Assembly (NCBI RefSeq): GCF_018130955.1
Contig: NZ_JAFCJM010000040.1
Span: 1 to 64,000, forward strand
Origin: Bradyrhizobium liaoningense
GTDB taxonomy: Bacteria > Pseudomonadota > Alphaproteobacteria > Rhizobiales > Xanthobacteraceae
Reading direction: 5' to 3'
DNA length: 64,000 nt
The stretch's first letter is position 1, and each line of letters starts with the position of its first letter. Under the pieces are notes generated by a model. That model ran no database searches. It was given only the letters and a program-made list of their open reading frames with translations, and was not told the origin of the DNA. Positions 8,192 to 16,908 of this stretch are shown here, in pieces. A program made the translations under genes and the position numbers.

Positions 8192-9181
8192 CTACGCCGC
8201 AATCCCGCGCGCCCGGGCGCGGCGCCGGGGGCGATACATGGCGATCTTCTTCAGGAGCGGAAAACGCTCCGACACCGTGACGCGCTCGACTACCGTCGCT
8301 TGCTGCGGCGCGTCGCTCCGGCTCACTTCCTCAGCCGGAATTTGCGCTTCTTCGTCAATCGTTTCAGGAACGAGCGGCGGCGAACTGATCGTTTCTGGAA
8401 ACACACTGAAAGTGCCCGCCACCTCCTCGAGCGGCTTTTGCTTGTCGGCCCAGTGCAGGGAGGTGTAGTCGAAGCCGTGCACGATGGTGGGTTTGACGAC
8501 CTCGAAATAGGGCGAGATGTCGAAGTCGCGGGGCATGTAGAGCGATGAATCGCGGATATGCAGGATCTCGCGGCGGGCACGGCGGCTGCCGGCCTTGGTG
8601 ATCTTGGGCAAGATCGGGTAGCGCACCGCATCGAAGGCCTGCGCGATCAGCGCCGAGCAGATGATTTTTGTAGGATCGCCCGAGCCGAGCGCGATCATGC
8701 GGCGCCGCCAGCGCTGCGGCACCGGCAGCGGGAACAGGAAGCGCATCAGGTCCAGGATGTTCTTGGTGTCGTAGCCGAAGCCGATGCGGTTGATGGCGTA
8801 GCGGCAGACGGTGTGACGGTCCTCGTAGGAGAGGCCGACCGGACGGCAGAGACGGGTGTGATAGGGGAAATATTTCGACAGCGGCGCGGAGGTGACGCCC
8901 TCGCCGATATTGGCCTCGATCAGGACATGCGGCTCGCCATTGGGCTCTTCCGCGCCCTCGACCGGCCCGACATAGAGCGCGGCATGGGACCAGGTGGACT
9001 GCGTGAGGTATTTGATGATGCCGGAGATGCGGTTGTTGCCCTCGACCAGCAGCACGTCGCCCGGCTGGATCACGCCGCGCAGATGTTCCGGATCGCTGGG
9101 CGTGAACGGCTCATAGCCCGGCACCTCCTTCGAGAGGTAGTGGGCAATCAGCTGGCCGACTGAATCTAGGACCGTCCCCAT
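8192..9181 (-). CDS. YiiX/NlpC-P60-like cysteine hydrolase domain protein
   Basis: A 329-residue protein. The N-terminal two thirds resemble the permuted NlpC/P60 (YiiX/YebB-like) fold. GDVLLVEGNNRISGIIKYLT leads into the His-containing motif STWSHAALYVG. Further on, the catalytic-Cys motif KIICSALIAQAFDAV is followed by a helix. In this fold the order His then Cys is circularly permuted. The substrate is probably an amide or thioester bond in cell envelope or lipid material, but this is not known. The C-terminal 80 residues are Glu/Pro/Val-rich and end in a very basic tail (RPRRRARARGIAA). There is no clear signal peptide. It stands alone, convergent with csoR. Confidence 0.6.
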   Translation of the reverse strand: MGTVLDSVGQLIAHYLSKEVPGYEPFTPSDPEHLRGVIQPGDVLLVEGNNRISGIIKYLTQSTWSHAALYVGPVEGAEEPNGEPHVLIEANIGEGVTSAPLSKYFPYHTRLCRPVGLSYEDRHTVCRYAINRIGFGYDTKNILDLMRFLFPLPVPQRWRRRMIALGSGDPTKIICSALIAQAFDAVRYPILPKITKAGSRRARREILHIRDSSLYMPRDFDISPYFEVVKPTIVHGFDYTSLHWADKQKPLEEVAGTFSVFPETISSPPLVPETIDEEAQIPAEEVSRSDAPQQATVVERVTVSERFPLLKKIAMYRPRRRARARGIAA

Positions 9182-9376
9182 ATCGTCGAACTCCCCCCAC
9201 AGCCTTTTCCGGCTGCTTTTTTCTCTTCTCTATCATGGTCGAAACGCGTTGCAATTTGGTTCATCGCTTGATCGGATCAAACACGATTGATTCACCATGA
9301 TGGTTGCCGTGCTGCATCAGATGCGGCAAGGTTCGCTAGCTGTTCCCGTTCGCTTCAAGTCCCCGGAAACCATGAC

Positions 9377-10783
9377 ATGACAATCACGCGCCGCGGTTTC
9401 CTATCGGCGTCGGCGGCATTTGCTGCGGCGCCGCTAGCAATGCCGGTTTTTGGTGCGACCGCCGCGCCCTTGCCGCGCGAGGTTGACATCGTCGTGATCG
9501 GGGCCGGAGCTGCCGGTATCGCTGCAGCGCGGCGCGTGATGGCGGCGAACCGCAAGGTCGTGGTGGTCGAGGCCGCCGCGCAGATCGGCGGACGCTGCAT
9601 CACTGATACCACCACCTTCGATGTGGCATTTGATCGCGGCGCGCGCTGGATGCACAATCCCGAGACAAACCCGATGATCAAGCTGGCGCGCGGCGTCGGG
9701 CTCGACGTCTCGCCGGCCCCTAGCGGGCAGAAGATGCGTATCGGCCGGCGCAACGCGCGCGCCAGCGAAACCGAGGAATTTTTGGCCGCGCTGGTGCGTG
9801 CCAATCGCGGCATCGACGAGGCCGCCCGCGGCAAGCTCGACGTCGCCGCAGCATCCGCGCTGCCAAAAGATCTCGGGGACTGGGCCGGCACCGCCGAGTT
9901 CGTGCTCGGCGCAAGTTTTGCCGGCAAGGATTTGAAGGAATTTTCCGCCATCGACAAAGCGCGGGCGCAGGACCGCAATTCGGCGATCGCCTGCCGGCAG
10001 GGCCTGGGCACGCTGATCACAAAACTCGGCGAGCAGACGCCGGTCGTGCTGTCGACGCCGGCGAGCCGCATCAGCTGGAGCAATCGCGACGTCAGCGTCG
10101 AGACGCCAGCCGGCAAGATCGTGGCGCGCGCCGCTGTCATCACGGTCTCGACCTCTGTGCTGTTGGCAGGCGCGATCAAGTTCGCGCCCGATATTCCCAA
10201 GCGCACGCTCGATGCGGCGTCCAAGCTGGGGCTCGGCAGCTATGATCACATCGTGCTGCAACTGCCAGGCAATCCGCTCGGGCTTGCGCGCGACGATATC
10301 GTCATCGAGCAGAGCAACTCGACCCGCACGGCGCTGCTCTACGCCAATATCGGCGGTTCCTCGCTGTGCTCGATCGACGTCGGCGGCTCCTTCGGTCGCG
10401 ATCTCTCCGCCCAGGGCGAGCAGGCCATGGCGGCCTTTGCCAGGGAATGGCTGACGAAATTGTTCGGCAGCGAGGCGACCGCGGGCATCAAGAAGACCAG
10501 CGCGACGCGCTGGAATGCCTCGCCCTTCGTCATGGGCGCGATGTCGGCGTCCGCACCAGGCGGACAGCTCTCGCGCAAGATTCTCACTGAGCCGATCGGT
10601 TGCCTATATCTCGCCGGTGAAGCGACCCATGAGACGCTGTGGGGCACGGTCGATGGCGCCTGGGAGAGCGGCGAGCGCGCGGCTGAAGCCGCGCTCCGTC
10701 GCATTGGTGCGCTGAAGGAGGAGCCCGCCGATGTCCCGACGCAATCGACCAAGCGCCGCCGTTCGGCGCCGCCACGGAATTGA
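9377..10783 (+). CDS. Tat-exported flavin monoamine oxidase-like protein
   Basis: A 468-residue flavoprotein. It begins with a twin-arginine signal (TRRGFLSASAAFAAAPLAMP), so it is probably exported folded with FAD. The Rossmann FAD motif is VVIGAGAAGIAAARRVMAAN, followed by GGRCITDTTTFDVAFDRGAR. The C-terminal FAD/substrate motif is GCLYLAGEATHETLWGTVDG, typical of amine oxidases. The ATG at 9377 was chosen because it starts the Tat signal directly; the longer frame adds an unlike leader. The amine substrate is unknown. Upstream is TTGATCGGATCAA (9268-9280), a possible operator. The last residues (TKRRRSAPPRN) are a disordered basic tail. Confidence 0.8.
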   Translation: MTITRRGFLSASAAFAAAPLAMPVFGATAAPLPREVDIVVIGAGAAGIAAARRVMAANRKVVVVEAAAQIGGRCITDTTTFDVAFDRGARWMHNPETNPMIKLARGVGLDVSPAPSGQKMRIGRRNARASETEEFLAALVRANRGIDEAARGKLDVAAASALPKDLGDWAGTAEFVLGASFAGKDLKEFSAIDKARAQDRNSAIACRQGLGTLITKLGEQTPVVLSTPASRISWSNRDVSVETPAGKIVARAAVITVSTSVLLAGAIKFAPDIPKRTLDAASKLGLGSYDHIVLQLPGNPLGLARDDIVIEQSNSTRTALLYANIGGSSLCSIDVGGSFGRDLSAQGEQAMAAFAREWLTKLFGSEATAGIKKTSATRWNASPFVMGAMSASAPGGQLSRKILTEPIGCLYLAGEATHETLWGTVDGAWESGERAAEAALRRIGALKEEPADVPTQSTKRRRSAPPRN

Positions 10784-10791
10784 TATTCAGT

Positions 10792-10915
10792 CGTCGTCCT
10801 GGCGAAAGCCAGGACCCATAACCACAAAATCACATTTGGCGAAGACTCGTGGTTACCCATCTCGCGCAACAATAGCTGACCGGGGTAATGGGTCCTGGCT
10901 TTCGCCAGGACGACG
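10792..10915. repeat. 28-bp perfect inverted repeat pair (family B)
   Basis: The arm at 10792-10819 (starting CGTCGTCCTGGCGAAAGCCA) and the arm at 10888-10915 are exact reverse complements over 28 bp, and each arm contains the hairpin CCTGGCGAAAGCCAGG. The element fills almost the whole gap between two convergent genes. Confidence 0.85.
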
Positions 10916-10924
10916 GTGGAAGGG

Positions 10925-11695
10925 TTATCGCAACACCCCATCCAGCGCCGGCAGCCCAAAGATCACCGCCATCGCAATCAGCGCGTAGCAAATGCCGCGA
11001 AACACCGTCTCGCTGGCGCGGCCGAACAGCGAGGCGCCGAAGGCGACGCCGATCGCATAGACCGGGCCGACGACGAGTGAGAGCAGCAACGAATCGCGCG
11101 TGATCAGGCCGGTAGCGGCGTAGCTGATCATTGAGAACACATCAGAAGCGCCAAAAAACAGCAGGATGTTGGCGCGCGCCACCGTCGCGGCGATGGGACG
11201 ACCGAGCCAGTAGCCGACGATCGGCGGGCCGCCGGTCTGCGCCAGCCCGCTGCAAAAGCCGGAGAGGCCGCCGATGCCGACTGAGAGCCATGCATGGTCC
11301 TTGCCGCGGTAGCGCCAACCTGACAGGAGCAAGGCAAGCAATGCCGCGACGAAGCAGGAGATGATCCAGCGCGTCGTGACGGGATCGAGCACGCTGAGAA
11401 AATAGGTGCCGATGGGCACGCCAATGAGCGCGCCCATCACGATCACGGCGGTGGCCTTGCGATCCGCTTTCCGCCACGCATCCGGGAGTAGCGGCGCTGC
11501 CGCGACGAAGTCGATGACGAGGAGCAGCGCGGCAACCAGGCGCGGCGCCGCGACGCTGCTTGCGAGCGGCATGAAGATCAACGCCGCGCCGAAGCCGGAA
11601 AAGCCGCGCGCGGTTCCGGCGACGAAGGCGATGGCGCAGATCGCCATCGCTATGGTGAGGCTGACGTCCCTGGGGAGGAAGTCGGAAAGACTCAT
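10925..11695 (-). CDS. Sulfite exporter TauE/SafE family permease
   Basis: A 256-residue inner-membrane protein with about eight hydrophobic segments in two related halves. Typical TauE/SafE features are GFSGFGAALIFMPLASSV in the first half and GLSGFCSGLAQTGGPPIVGYWL in the second. The family moves small organosulfur or organic anions; the substrate cannot be read from the sequence. The gene is on the same strand as pheT but downstream of it, with a repeat between them, so it is probably separately transcribed. The start at 11695 gives a normal family length. Confidence 0.85.
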   Translation of the reverse strand: MSLSDFLPRDVSLTIAMAICAIAFVAGTARGFSGFGAALIFMPLASSVAAPRLVAALLLVIDFVAAAPLLPDAWRKADRKATAVIVMGALIGVPIGTYFLSVLDPVTTRWIISCFVAALLALLLSGWRYRGKDHAWLSVGIGGLSGFCSGLAQTGGPPIVGYWLGRPIAATVARANILLFFGASDVFSMISYAATGLITRDSLLLSLVVGPVYAIGVAFGASLFGRASETVFRGICYALIAMAVIFGLPALDGVLR

Positions 11696-11711
11696 GCTCT
11701 ATGTCTTTGGA

Positions 11712-11756
11712 GCATGATGTTGTTCGAAAACCGCTTCACACTTTTCGGCATCATGC
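11712..11756. repeat. GCATGATG...CATCATGC intergenic repeat overlapping the pheT stop
   Basis: GCATGATG at 11712-11719 pairs with CATCATGC at 11749-11756 around an AAAACCGCTTCACACTTTTC centre. This is a very common intergenic element type in Bradyrhizobium-like genomes. Its right end supplies the last codon and stop of pheT (GCA TGA). Confidence 0.75.
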
Positions 11757-14159
11757 CCGCAAAATGCCGCCGGTCTTCTTCGTCACCTCGGCCACGATCT
11801 TTGCGGCCACGGCTTCGATCTCCTGATCGGTCAGCGTCTTCTCGCGCGGCTGGATCGTGACCGCGATCGCGATCGACTTCTTGCCGTCCTCGATGCCCTT
11901 GCCTTCATAGACGTCGAACACGTCGACGCCGGTGATCAGCTTCTTGTCGACTCCTTGCGCGGTGCGCACGATGTCGCCGGACTTGACGGAGCGATCGACG
12001 ATGAAGGCGAAATCGCGCGACACCGGCTGGAATGCCGACAACTCGATCGCAGGTTTTGCTCGCGTGGGCTTCTTCTTCGCCTCCGGGATGCGGTCGAGGA
12101 TCACCTCGAACGCCATCACGGGACCGTCGGCGCCGAGCGCCTCGAGCGCACGCGGGTGCATCTCGCCGAAATAGCCGAGCACGTTCTGCGGGCCGATCTG
12201 GATGGTGCCGGAGCGGCCCGGATGCATCCAGTTTGCGCCGCCGGGCACGATCTGGAGTGCCTGCATCGGCGCGCCGGCAGCAGCCAGCACCGCAAGCGCA
12301 TCGGCCTTGGCGTCGAGTGCATTCGCGGCCGCCGAGCCGGTCCAGTGCCGACCGAGTCCCTCAGAGGAGGCAAAGCCGTGGCGAACGCCTGATGCAGCCA
12401 TGAACTGATCCTGCGGACGATCGCCCTTGAAGACTTGGCCGACCTCGAACAGCGCGACGTCGCCAAAGCCGCGGTCGGCATTGGCCTGCGCCGCCGCGAT
12501 CAGTCCCGCCAGCAGGGTCGGCCGCATGTCGGAGAGGTCGGATGCGATCGGGTTCGCCACCTCGAGCTCCGGCTTCCCGCCGCCGAACAATTCGGCCGCC
12601 GGCTTTGCGATGAAGGACCAGGTCACGGCCTCGACCATGCCACGGCTCGCGAGCGCCCGCCTGGCGCGGCGGGTGCGGAGCTGCAGAGACGTCAGCACCG
12701 GCTTGCGCGCGTCCTCGCCGCGCTCGAATGGTGTCTCCGGCACCTTGTCGACGCCAAAGATGCGGACGACTTCCTCGACGATATCGGCCTTGCCGTGAAC
12801 GTCGCTGCGCCATGAGGGCACTGCGACCTTCACCACCGGACCGTTGCCGGCCATCATGAAGCCGAGATGGGAGAGGATGCGCTTCATCTCCGGCAGCGGC
12901 ACCTCGATGCCGGACAGCCGCTTCACCTCGGTGATTGGAAATTCGATGATGCGGTCGTCGCCAAAGGTCTTGCCGGTGACGAAAGTCTCGGACGGCGCGC
13001 CGCCGCACATCTCCATCACCAGCTTGGTCGCGAGCTCCAGGCCCGGCACCATGAAGGCCGGATCGACGCCGCGCTCGAAGCGGTAGCGGGCGTCCGAATT
13101 GATGCCGAGCTTGCGGCCGGTCTGCGCGATGTTGATCTCGTTCCACAGCGCCGATTCGATCAGCACGTCGGTGGTGTTCTCATCGCAGCCCGAGGCCTCG
13201 CCGCCCATGATGCCGGCGAGCGACTCGACCGCATCGTCGACCGCGATCACGCAGATGCTGGGATCGAGATTGTAGGTGCGGCCGTCGAGCGCGAGCAGCG
13301 TCTCGCCGTCGCGCGCGCGGCGCACCACAAGATTACCCTTCACCTTCCTGGCGTCGAACACGTGCAGCGGACGCGCGCGGTCGTAGGTCATGAAGTTGGT
13401 GATATCGACCAGCGCGTTGATCGGACGCAGCCCGATCGCGGTCAGCCGCTTCTGCAGCCATTCCGGCGACGGGCCGTTCTTGACGCCGCGCACGAGGCGC
13501 AGCGCAAAGCCCGGACACAGCGTGGCGTCCTCGACCGTCACCTTCACCGGGCAGGGGAATTCGCCCTTCACGGGCTTGATGGCTGGATCCCTGAACTTGC
13601 CCATGTCGGCGGCCGCAAGGTCGCGCGCGATGCCATGCACGCCGGTGCAGTCCTGCCGGTTCGGCGTCAGGTTGATCTCGAACATGGGATCGCCGAGACC
13701 GGCCCATTCGGCGTAAGCAGCGCCGATCGGCGCGTCCGCCGGCAGTTCCATGATGCCGTCATGGTCGTTGGAGATCTGCAGCTCCGCCGCCGAGCAGAGC
13801 ATGCCGCGGCTCTCGACGCCTCTGATAGTGCCGACGCCGAGGGTGATGTCCTTGCCGGGAATGTAGGTGCCGGGGGCCGAGAACACGCTGACGAGCCCGG
13901 TGCGCGCATTCGGCGCGCCGCACACGACCTGCACCGGCGCGCCACCATCGCCGGTGTCGACCATGCAGACGCGCAGCCGGTCTGCATTCGGATGCTGCTC
14001 GGCCGAGATGACGCGCGCGATCGTGAAAGGCTTCAGCGCCTTCGCCTTGTCCTCGATATTCTCGACCTCGAGCCCGATCATGGTGAGCTTGTCGGCGAGC
14101 TTCTCGACCGACTCATCGGTGTCGAGATGGTCCTTCAGCCAGGAGAGGGTGAATTTCAT
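11751..14159 (-). CDS. pheT: Phenylalanine--tRNA ligase beta subunit
   Basis: An 802-residue beta subunit of the (alpha-beta)2 PheRS. Order: N-terminal core; EMAP-like tRNA-binding domain (about residues 45-150, RVISAEQHPNADRLRVC); B3/B4 editing domain (NALVDITNFMTYDRARPLHV); B5 domain (around residues 400-475); and the C-terminal FDX-ACB anticodon-binding domain (FQPVSRDFAFIVDRSVKSGD ... SIAIAVTIQPREKTLTDQE). Its ATG overlaps the stop of the DUF559 gene by 4 bp (ATGA), which suggests translational coupling. The last codon and stop lie inside an intergenic repeat. Confidence 0.97.
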   Translation of the reverse strand: MKFTLSWLKDHLDTDESVEKLADKLTMIGLEVENIEDKAKALKPFTIARVISAEQHPNADRLRVCMVDTGDGGAPVQVVCGAPNARTGLVSVFSAPGTYIPGKDITLGVGTIRGVESRGMLCSAAELQISNDHDGIMELPADAPIGAAYAEWAGLGDPMFEINLTPNRQDCTGVHGIARDLAAADMGKFRDPAIKPVKGEFPCPVKVTVEDATLCPGFALRLVRGVKNGPSPEWLQKRLTAIGLRPINALVDITNFMTYDRARPLHVFDARKVKGNLVVRRARDGETLLALDGRTYNLDPSICVIAVDDAVESLAGIMGGEASGCDENTTDVLIESALWNEINIAQTGRKLGINSDARYRFERGVDPAFMVPGLELATKLVMEMCGGAPSETFVTGKTFGDDRIIEFPITEVKRLSGIEVPLPEMKRILSHLGFMMAGNGPVVKVAVPSWRSDVHGKADIVEEVVRIFGVDKVPETPFERGEDARKPVLTSLQLRTRRARRALASRGMVEAVTWSFIAKPAAELFGGGKPELEVANPIASDLSDMRPTLLAGLIAAAQANADRGFGDVALFEVGQVFKGDRPQDQFMAASGVRHGFASSEGLGRHWTGSAAANALDAKADALAVLAAAGAPMQALQIVPGGANWMHPGRSGTIQIGPQNVLGYFGEMHPRALEALGADGPVMAFEVILDRIPEAKKKPTRAKPAIELSAFQPVSRDFAFIVDRSVKSGDIVRTAQGVDKKLITGVDVFDVYEGKGIEDGKKSIAIAVTIQPREKTLTDQEIEAVAAKIVAEVTKKTGGILRA

Positions 14160-14710
14160 GGCTGGTTCTTCTCCGCGAGCGCTGTCTTCTCCCTCCCCCG
14201 CTTGCGGGGGAGGGTCGGGGTGGGGGCTCTCTCCGCAACGGCAGTTGCTATTGTTTCGAGAACACCGATGCGATTTGTCATGACGTCGAGATTGCTGAAG
14301 CGAATCACCTTGAAGCCCTTCGCCTCGATCGCGGCCGAGCGCCGCGCACCGGCACGCTCGCCTTCATCGGAATAGTGCTGGCCGCCGTCCAGTTCGATAA
14401 CGAGCTTTGCAGCATGACAGACGAAGTCTGCAATGTAGTGCTCGATCGGCACCTGCCGGCGGAAACTCGCGCCGTTCAGCCGATCGCCCCGTAGCTCTGA
14501 CCAAAGAATGCGTTCAGCGTCCGTGGAGTTGCGCCTGAGTGCGCGTGCGTTTGCGCGCAGTTGGGCCGACACCTTCCAGTCCGGATGCTCTGGATCAACC
14601 ATTGGCAACCCCATCGCGGAGAGACCCTCACCCCAACCCTCCCCCGCAAGCGGGGGAGGGAGTCCGAGCGTCCGTGCCGCTGGAGCTATCGTATCCCAGC
14701 GAACGCTCAC
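14156..14710 (-). CDS. DUF559 nuclease-like protein inserted between pheS and pheT
   Basis: A 184-residue reading frame. The core is a DUF559 domain, related to Vsr/PD-(D/E)XK nucleases: LRRNSTDAERILWSELRGDR, FRRQVPIEHYIADFVCHAAK and LVIELDGGQHY (catalytic-type E-x-D-G-Q-H). Family function is unproven. The frame begins with GTG overlapping the pheS stop (GTGA) and ends overlapping the pheT ATG (ATGA). Its termini are coded by two inverted repeat arms (GLPPPLAGEGWGEGLSAMG near the start, APTPTLPRKRGREK near the end). The original start may be the ATG at 14602 (MVDPEHPDWKV, 148 residues). The layout suggests a repeat-flanked gene that entered the pheST operon while keeping translation coupled. 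Confidence 0.75.
   Translation of the reverse strand: MSVRWDTIAPAARTLGLPPPLAGEGWGEGLSAMGLPMVDPEHPDWKVSAQLRANARALRRNSTDAERILWSELRGDRLNGASFRRQVPIEHYIADFVCHAAKLVIELDGGQHYSDEGERAGARRSAAIEAKGFKVIRFSNLDVMTNRIGVLETIATAVAERAPTPTLPRKRGREKTALAEKNQP
14190..14235. repeat. Family A repeat arm, pheT side of DUF559
   Basis: Contains CCCTCCCCCGCTTGCGGGGG and GGGCTCTCTCCG. It is inverted with respect to 14617-14661, about 90% identical by eye, and lies inside the 3' coding end of the DUF559 gene. Confidence 0.8.
14617..14661. repeat. Family A repeat arm, pheS side of DUF559
   Basis: Reads CGGAGAGACCCTCACCCC and then CCCTCCCCCGCAAGCGGGGG, the reverse complement of the 14190-14235 arm with few differences. 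It is translated in the 5' part of the DUF559 frame. Confidence 0.8.
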
Positions 14711-15789
14711 GTGCTCAGCCCTCCCGCGAGTGTCGGCACTTCGAGCGGCTTGAAGCCGTAATGGGACAGCCAGCGGACGTCGCTGTCGAACAGTTGGCGC
14801 AAATCGCTCATGCCGTATTTCAGCATCGCGATGCGGTCGATGCCCATGCCCCAGGCAAAACCCTGGTACTCATCGGGATCGATGCCGCAGGCGCGCAGCA
14901 CGTTCGGATGCACCATGCCGCAGCCGAGAATCTCGAGCCAATCCTCGCCCTCGCCGAAGCGGATCTCGCCCTTGTCGCGGCGGCACTGGATGTCGACTTC
15001 CAGCGACGGCTCGGTGAACGGGAAGAACGACGGGCGGAAGCGCATGTTGATGTGGTCGACCTCGAAGAACGCCTTGCAGAACTCGTGCAAAATCCATTTG
15101 AGGTGGCCGAGATGCGAGCTCTTGTCGATGACGAGGCCTTCGACCTGGTGGAACTGCGGCGTGTGGGTCGCGTCCGAATCGATGCGATAGGTGCGGCCCG
15201 GGCAGATCACGCGGATCGGCGGCTTTTGGCTCAGCATGGTGCGCACCTGCACCGGCGAGGTGTGGGTGCGCAACAGCATGCGCGAACCGTCCTCCTTCGG
15301 ATGGAAGAAGAACGTGTCGTGCATCTCGCGCGCGGGATGGCCGATCGGGAAATTCAGCTTGGTGAAGTTGTAGTCGTCGGTCTCGACATCGGGACCTTCG
15401 GCGACCGAAAAACCCATGTCGGCGAAGATGGTGGTGAGCTCGTCCCAGACCTGGCTCAGCGGATGGATGCGGCCGGCTTCGGCCTGCGGATCGCGCACCG
15501 GCAAGGTGACGTCGATGGTCTCGGACGCAAGTCGCGCGTCGAGCGCCGCCGATTTCAGAATGTCGCGCCGCGCGGTGAGCGCCTGGCCGACCTTGTCCTT
15601 GGCCTGGTTGATCGCGGCGCCTTGGGTCTTGCGTTCGTCCGGCGACATCTTGCCGAGCGTTGCAAGCAGCGCCGAGATCGAGCCCTTCTTGCCGAGCGCT
15701 GAGACGCGCACGGCTTCGAGCGCCGCTTCGTCACCCGCTGCGGCGATATCCGAGAGAATCTGAGTTTCGAGGTTGGCAAGATCGGTCAT
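14707..15789 (-). CDS. pheS: Phenylalanine--tRNA ligase alpha subunit
   Basis: A 360-residue class II aminoacyl-tRNA synthetase alpha subunit that forms Phe-tRNA with PheT. It has an N-terminal coiled coil (about residues 1-90) and a catalytic domain with motif 2 (FFFHPKEDGSRMLLRTHTSP), the substrate region (TPQFHQVEGLVID, SFFPFTEPSLEVDI) and motif 3 (GCGMVHPNVLRACG, GFAWGMGIDRIAMLKYG). It lies downstream of rplT in the infC-rpmI-rplT-pheS order but 211 bp away. Its stop overlaps the GTG of the DUF559 frame. Confidence 0.97.
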   Translation of the reverse strand: MTDLANLETQILSDIAAAGDEAALEAVRVSALGKKGSISALLATLGKMSPDERKTQGAAINQAKDKVGQALTARRDILKSAALDARLASETIDVTLPVRDPQAEAGRIHPLSQVWDELTTIFADMGFSVAEGPDVETDDYNFTKLNFPIGHPAREMHDTFFFHPKEDGSRMLLRTHTSPVQVRTMLSQKPPIRVICPGRTYRIDSDATHTPQFHQVEGLVIDKSSHLGHLKWILHEFCKAFFEVDHINMRFRPSFFPFTEPSLEVDIQCRRDKGEIRFGEGEDWLEILGCGMVHPNVLRACGIDPDEYQGFAWGMGIDRIAMLKYGMSDLRQLFDSDVRWLSHYGFKPLEVPTLAGGLST

Positions 15790-15832
15790 AGCAATCCCTT
15801 TTGGCTAGGATGCTAAGCCGCTGCTCCTAGCT

Positions 15833-15965
15833 CGTCATGCCCGGGCAAAAGCGCGAAGCGCGTCTTCGCGCAAATATGCCGGGCATCTACGACTTAGAGT
15901 GTTTGCGCGAAAGAAGACGCGGATGATCTGAGGATTTCGAGCGCGAAGACGTGCTTCGCGCTTCT
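15833..15965. repeat. Degenerate inverted repeats between rplT and pheS
   Basis: TCGTCATGCCCGGGCA and ATGCCGGGCATCTACGA form an inverted pair around GCGCGAAGCGCGTCTTCGCGC. A second GCGCGAAGACGTGCTTCGCGC stem follows at about 15940-15962. These could be rplT-distal hairpins, but no T-run follows, so a terminator role is not supported. Confidence 0.6.
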
Positions 15966-16000
15966 TCAGGTCCTAACGACTTGAAACTGCGCCGGACAGC

Positions 16001-16363
16001 TTACGCTGCCGCGAGAGCGGCCTTGGCCTTCTCGGCGATCGCCTGGAACGACGCGGGCTCGTTGATCGCGAGATCCGAGAGCACCTTGCGGTCCACGGTG
16101 ATGCCCGACTTGGCAAGGCCGTCGATAAATCGGCTGTAGGTCAGGCCGAACGGACGGACGGCAGCGTTGAGGCGCTGGATCCAGAGCGCGCGGAAGGTGC
16201 GCTTCTTGCGCTTGCGGTCACGGAAGGCGTACTGCTGCGCCTTCTCGACGGCCGGCTTGGCGGCGCGGATGGTGTTCTTGCGGCGGCCGTAGAAACCCTT
16301 GGCGGCCTTGTAGACTTTCTTGTGCTTGGCGTGGGCGGTCACACCGCGTTTGACGCGAGACAT
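16001..16363 (-). CDS. rplT: 50S ribosomal protein L20
   Basis: A 120-residue, very basic ribosomal protein that binds 23S rRNA early in 50S assembly. It shows the hallmark N-terminus (MSRVKRGVTAHAKHKKVYKA, KGFYGRRKNTIRAAKPAVEK) and the globular C-terminal part (LWIQRLNAAVRPFGLTYSRF). It follows rpmI by 83 bp in the usual L35-L20 order. In many bacteria L20 represses its own operon by binding the leader RNA; no L20-binding leader could be recognised by eye here. Confidence 0.98.
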   Translation of the reverse strand: MSRVKRGVTAHAKHKKVYKAAKGFYGRRKNTIRAAKPAVEKAQQYAFRDRKRKKRTFRALWIQRLNAAVRPFGLTYSRFIDGLAKSGITVDRKVLSDLAINEPASFQAIAEKAKAALAAA

Positions 16364-16446
16364 GACAAAAATCCTTCAGAGATGACTTCGGTTTTCGGAT
16401 TGCCGCGTGGAAAGCGCGGCACAGTTGGCTTTGATCGTCGACGCGA

Positions 16447-16647
16447 TCAGGCGTTCGGCAAGAAGTACTTCTTGACGTTGTCGCCGTCGGTCTTGAACAG
16501 CACGCGGGTGCCGCGGAGCTGGCGGATCTGCTTCTTGGTCCGCTTGATCATGCCGTGACGCTTGCCGCGCTGGGCGTGCATCACTTTTCCGGTGGCAGTC
16601 ACCTTGAAGCGCTTTTTAGCGCCCGATTTGGTCTTCAGCTTGGGCAT
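16447..16647 (-). CDS. rpmI: 50S ribosomal protein L35
   Basis: A 66-residue basic protein of the large ribosomal subunit with the family signature MPKLKTKSGAKKRFKVTATG and GKRHGMIKRTKKQIRQLRGT. It is followed by rplT. Unlike in many bacteria, infC is not immediately upstream: 733 bp lie between, including a plus-strand gene and the infC terminator, so rpmI-rplT must have its own promoter in 16648-16830. The gap shows AT-rich stretches but no clear consensus promoter. Confidence 0.98.
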   Translation of the reverse strand: MPKLKTKSGAKKRFKVTATGKVMHAQRGKRHGMIKRTKKQIRQLRGTRVLFKTDGDNVKKYFLPNA

Positions 16648-16908
16648 TTGGCTCTCCTAATGGCCACAACAGAATACCGCCCGCGAAGGCGGCTGGCCGT
16701 CAAATATGCTCGTTAGAGCGTTGATTGTGCTCAGGTTTTAGCGAACAAGCGCGAAACCCGCACGGACACCGCCACGGCAGCCCTTAAATCAGCCGGGCGA
16801 TGAAGGCTGGGCTTATGGCAGAGCCAAGGCGAAATGGCAACGATGAACCGCGGAAACGGGATCGCCGACTATCGAGCATCGCCACATTTTCGCGCGGAGC
16901 AGGTTCCG

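Noticed and set aside
9268..9280. FNR/FixK-like box TTGATCGGATCAA upstream of the amine oxidase
   Set aside because: The half-sites are 3 bp apart, not 4 as in TTGAT-N4-ATCAA, so an FixK site is not supported; kept only as a possible other operator.
12867..14375. 502-residue plus-strand open frame
   Set aside because: Antisense to pheT, with skewed composition rich in Arg, His, Asp and Gly; pheT motifs on the other strand are complete.
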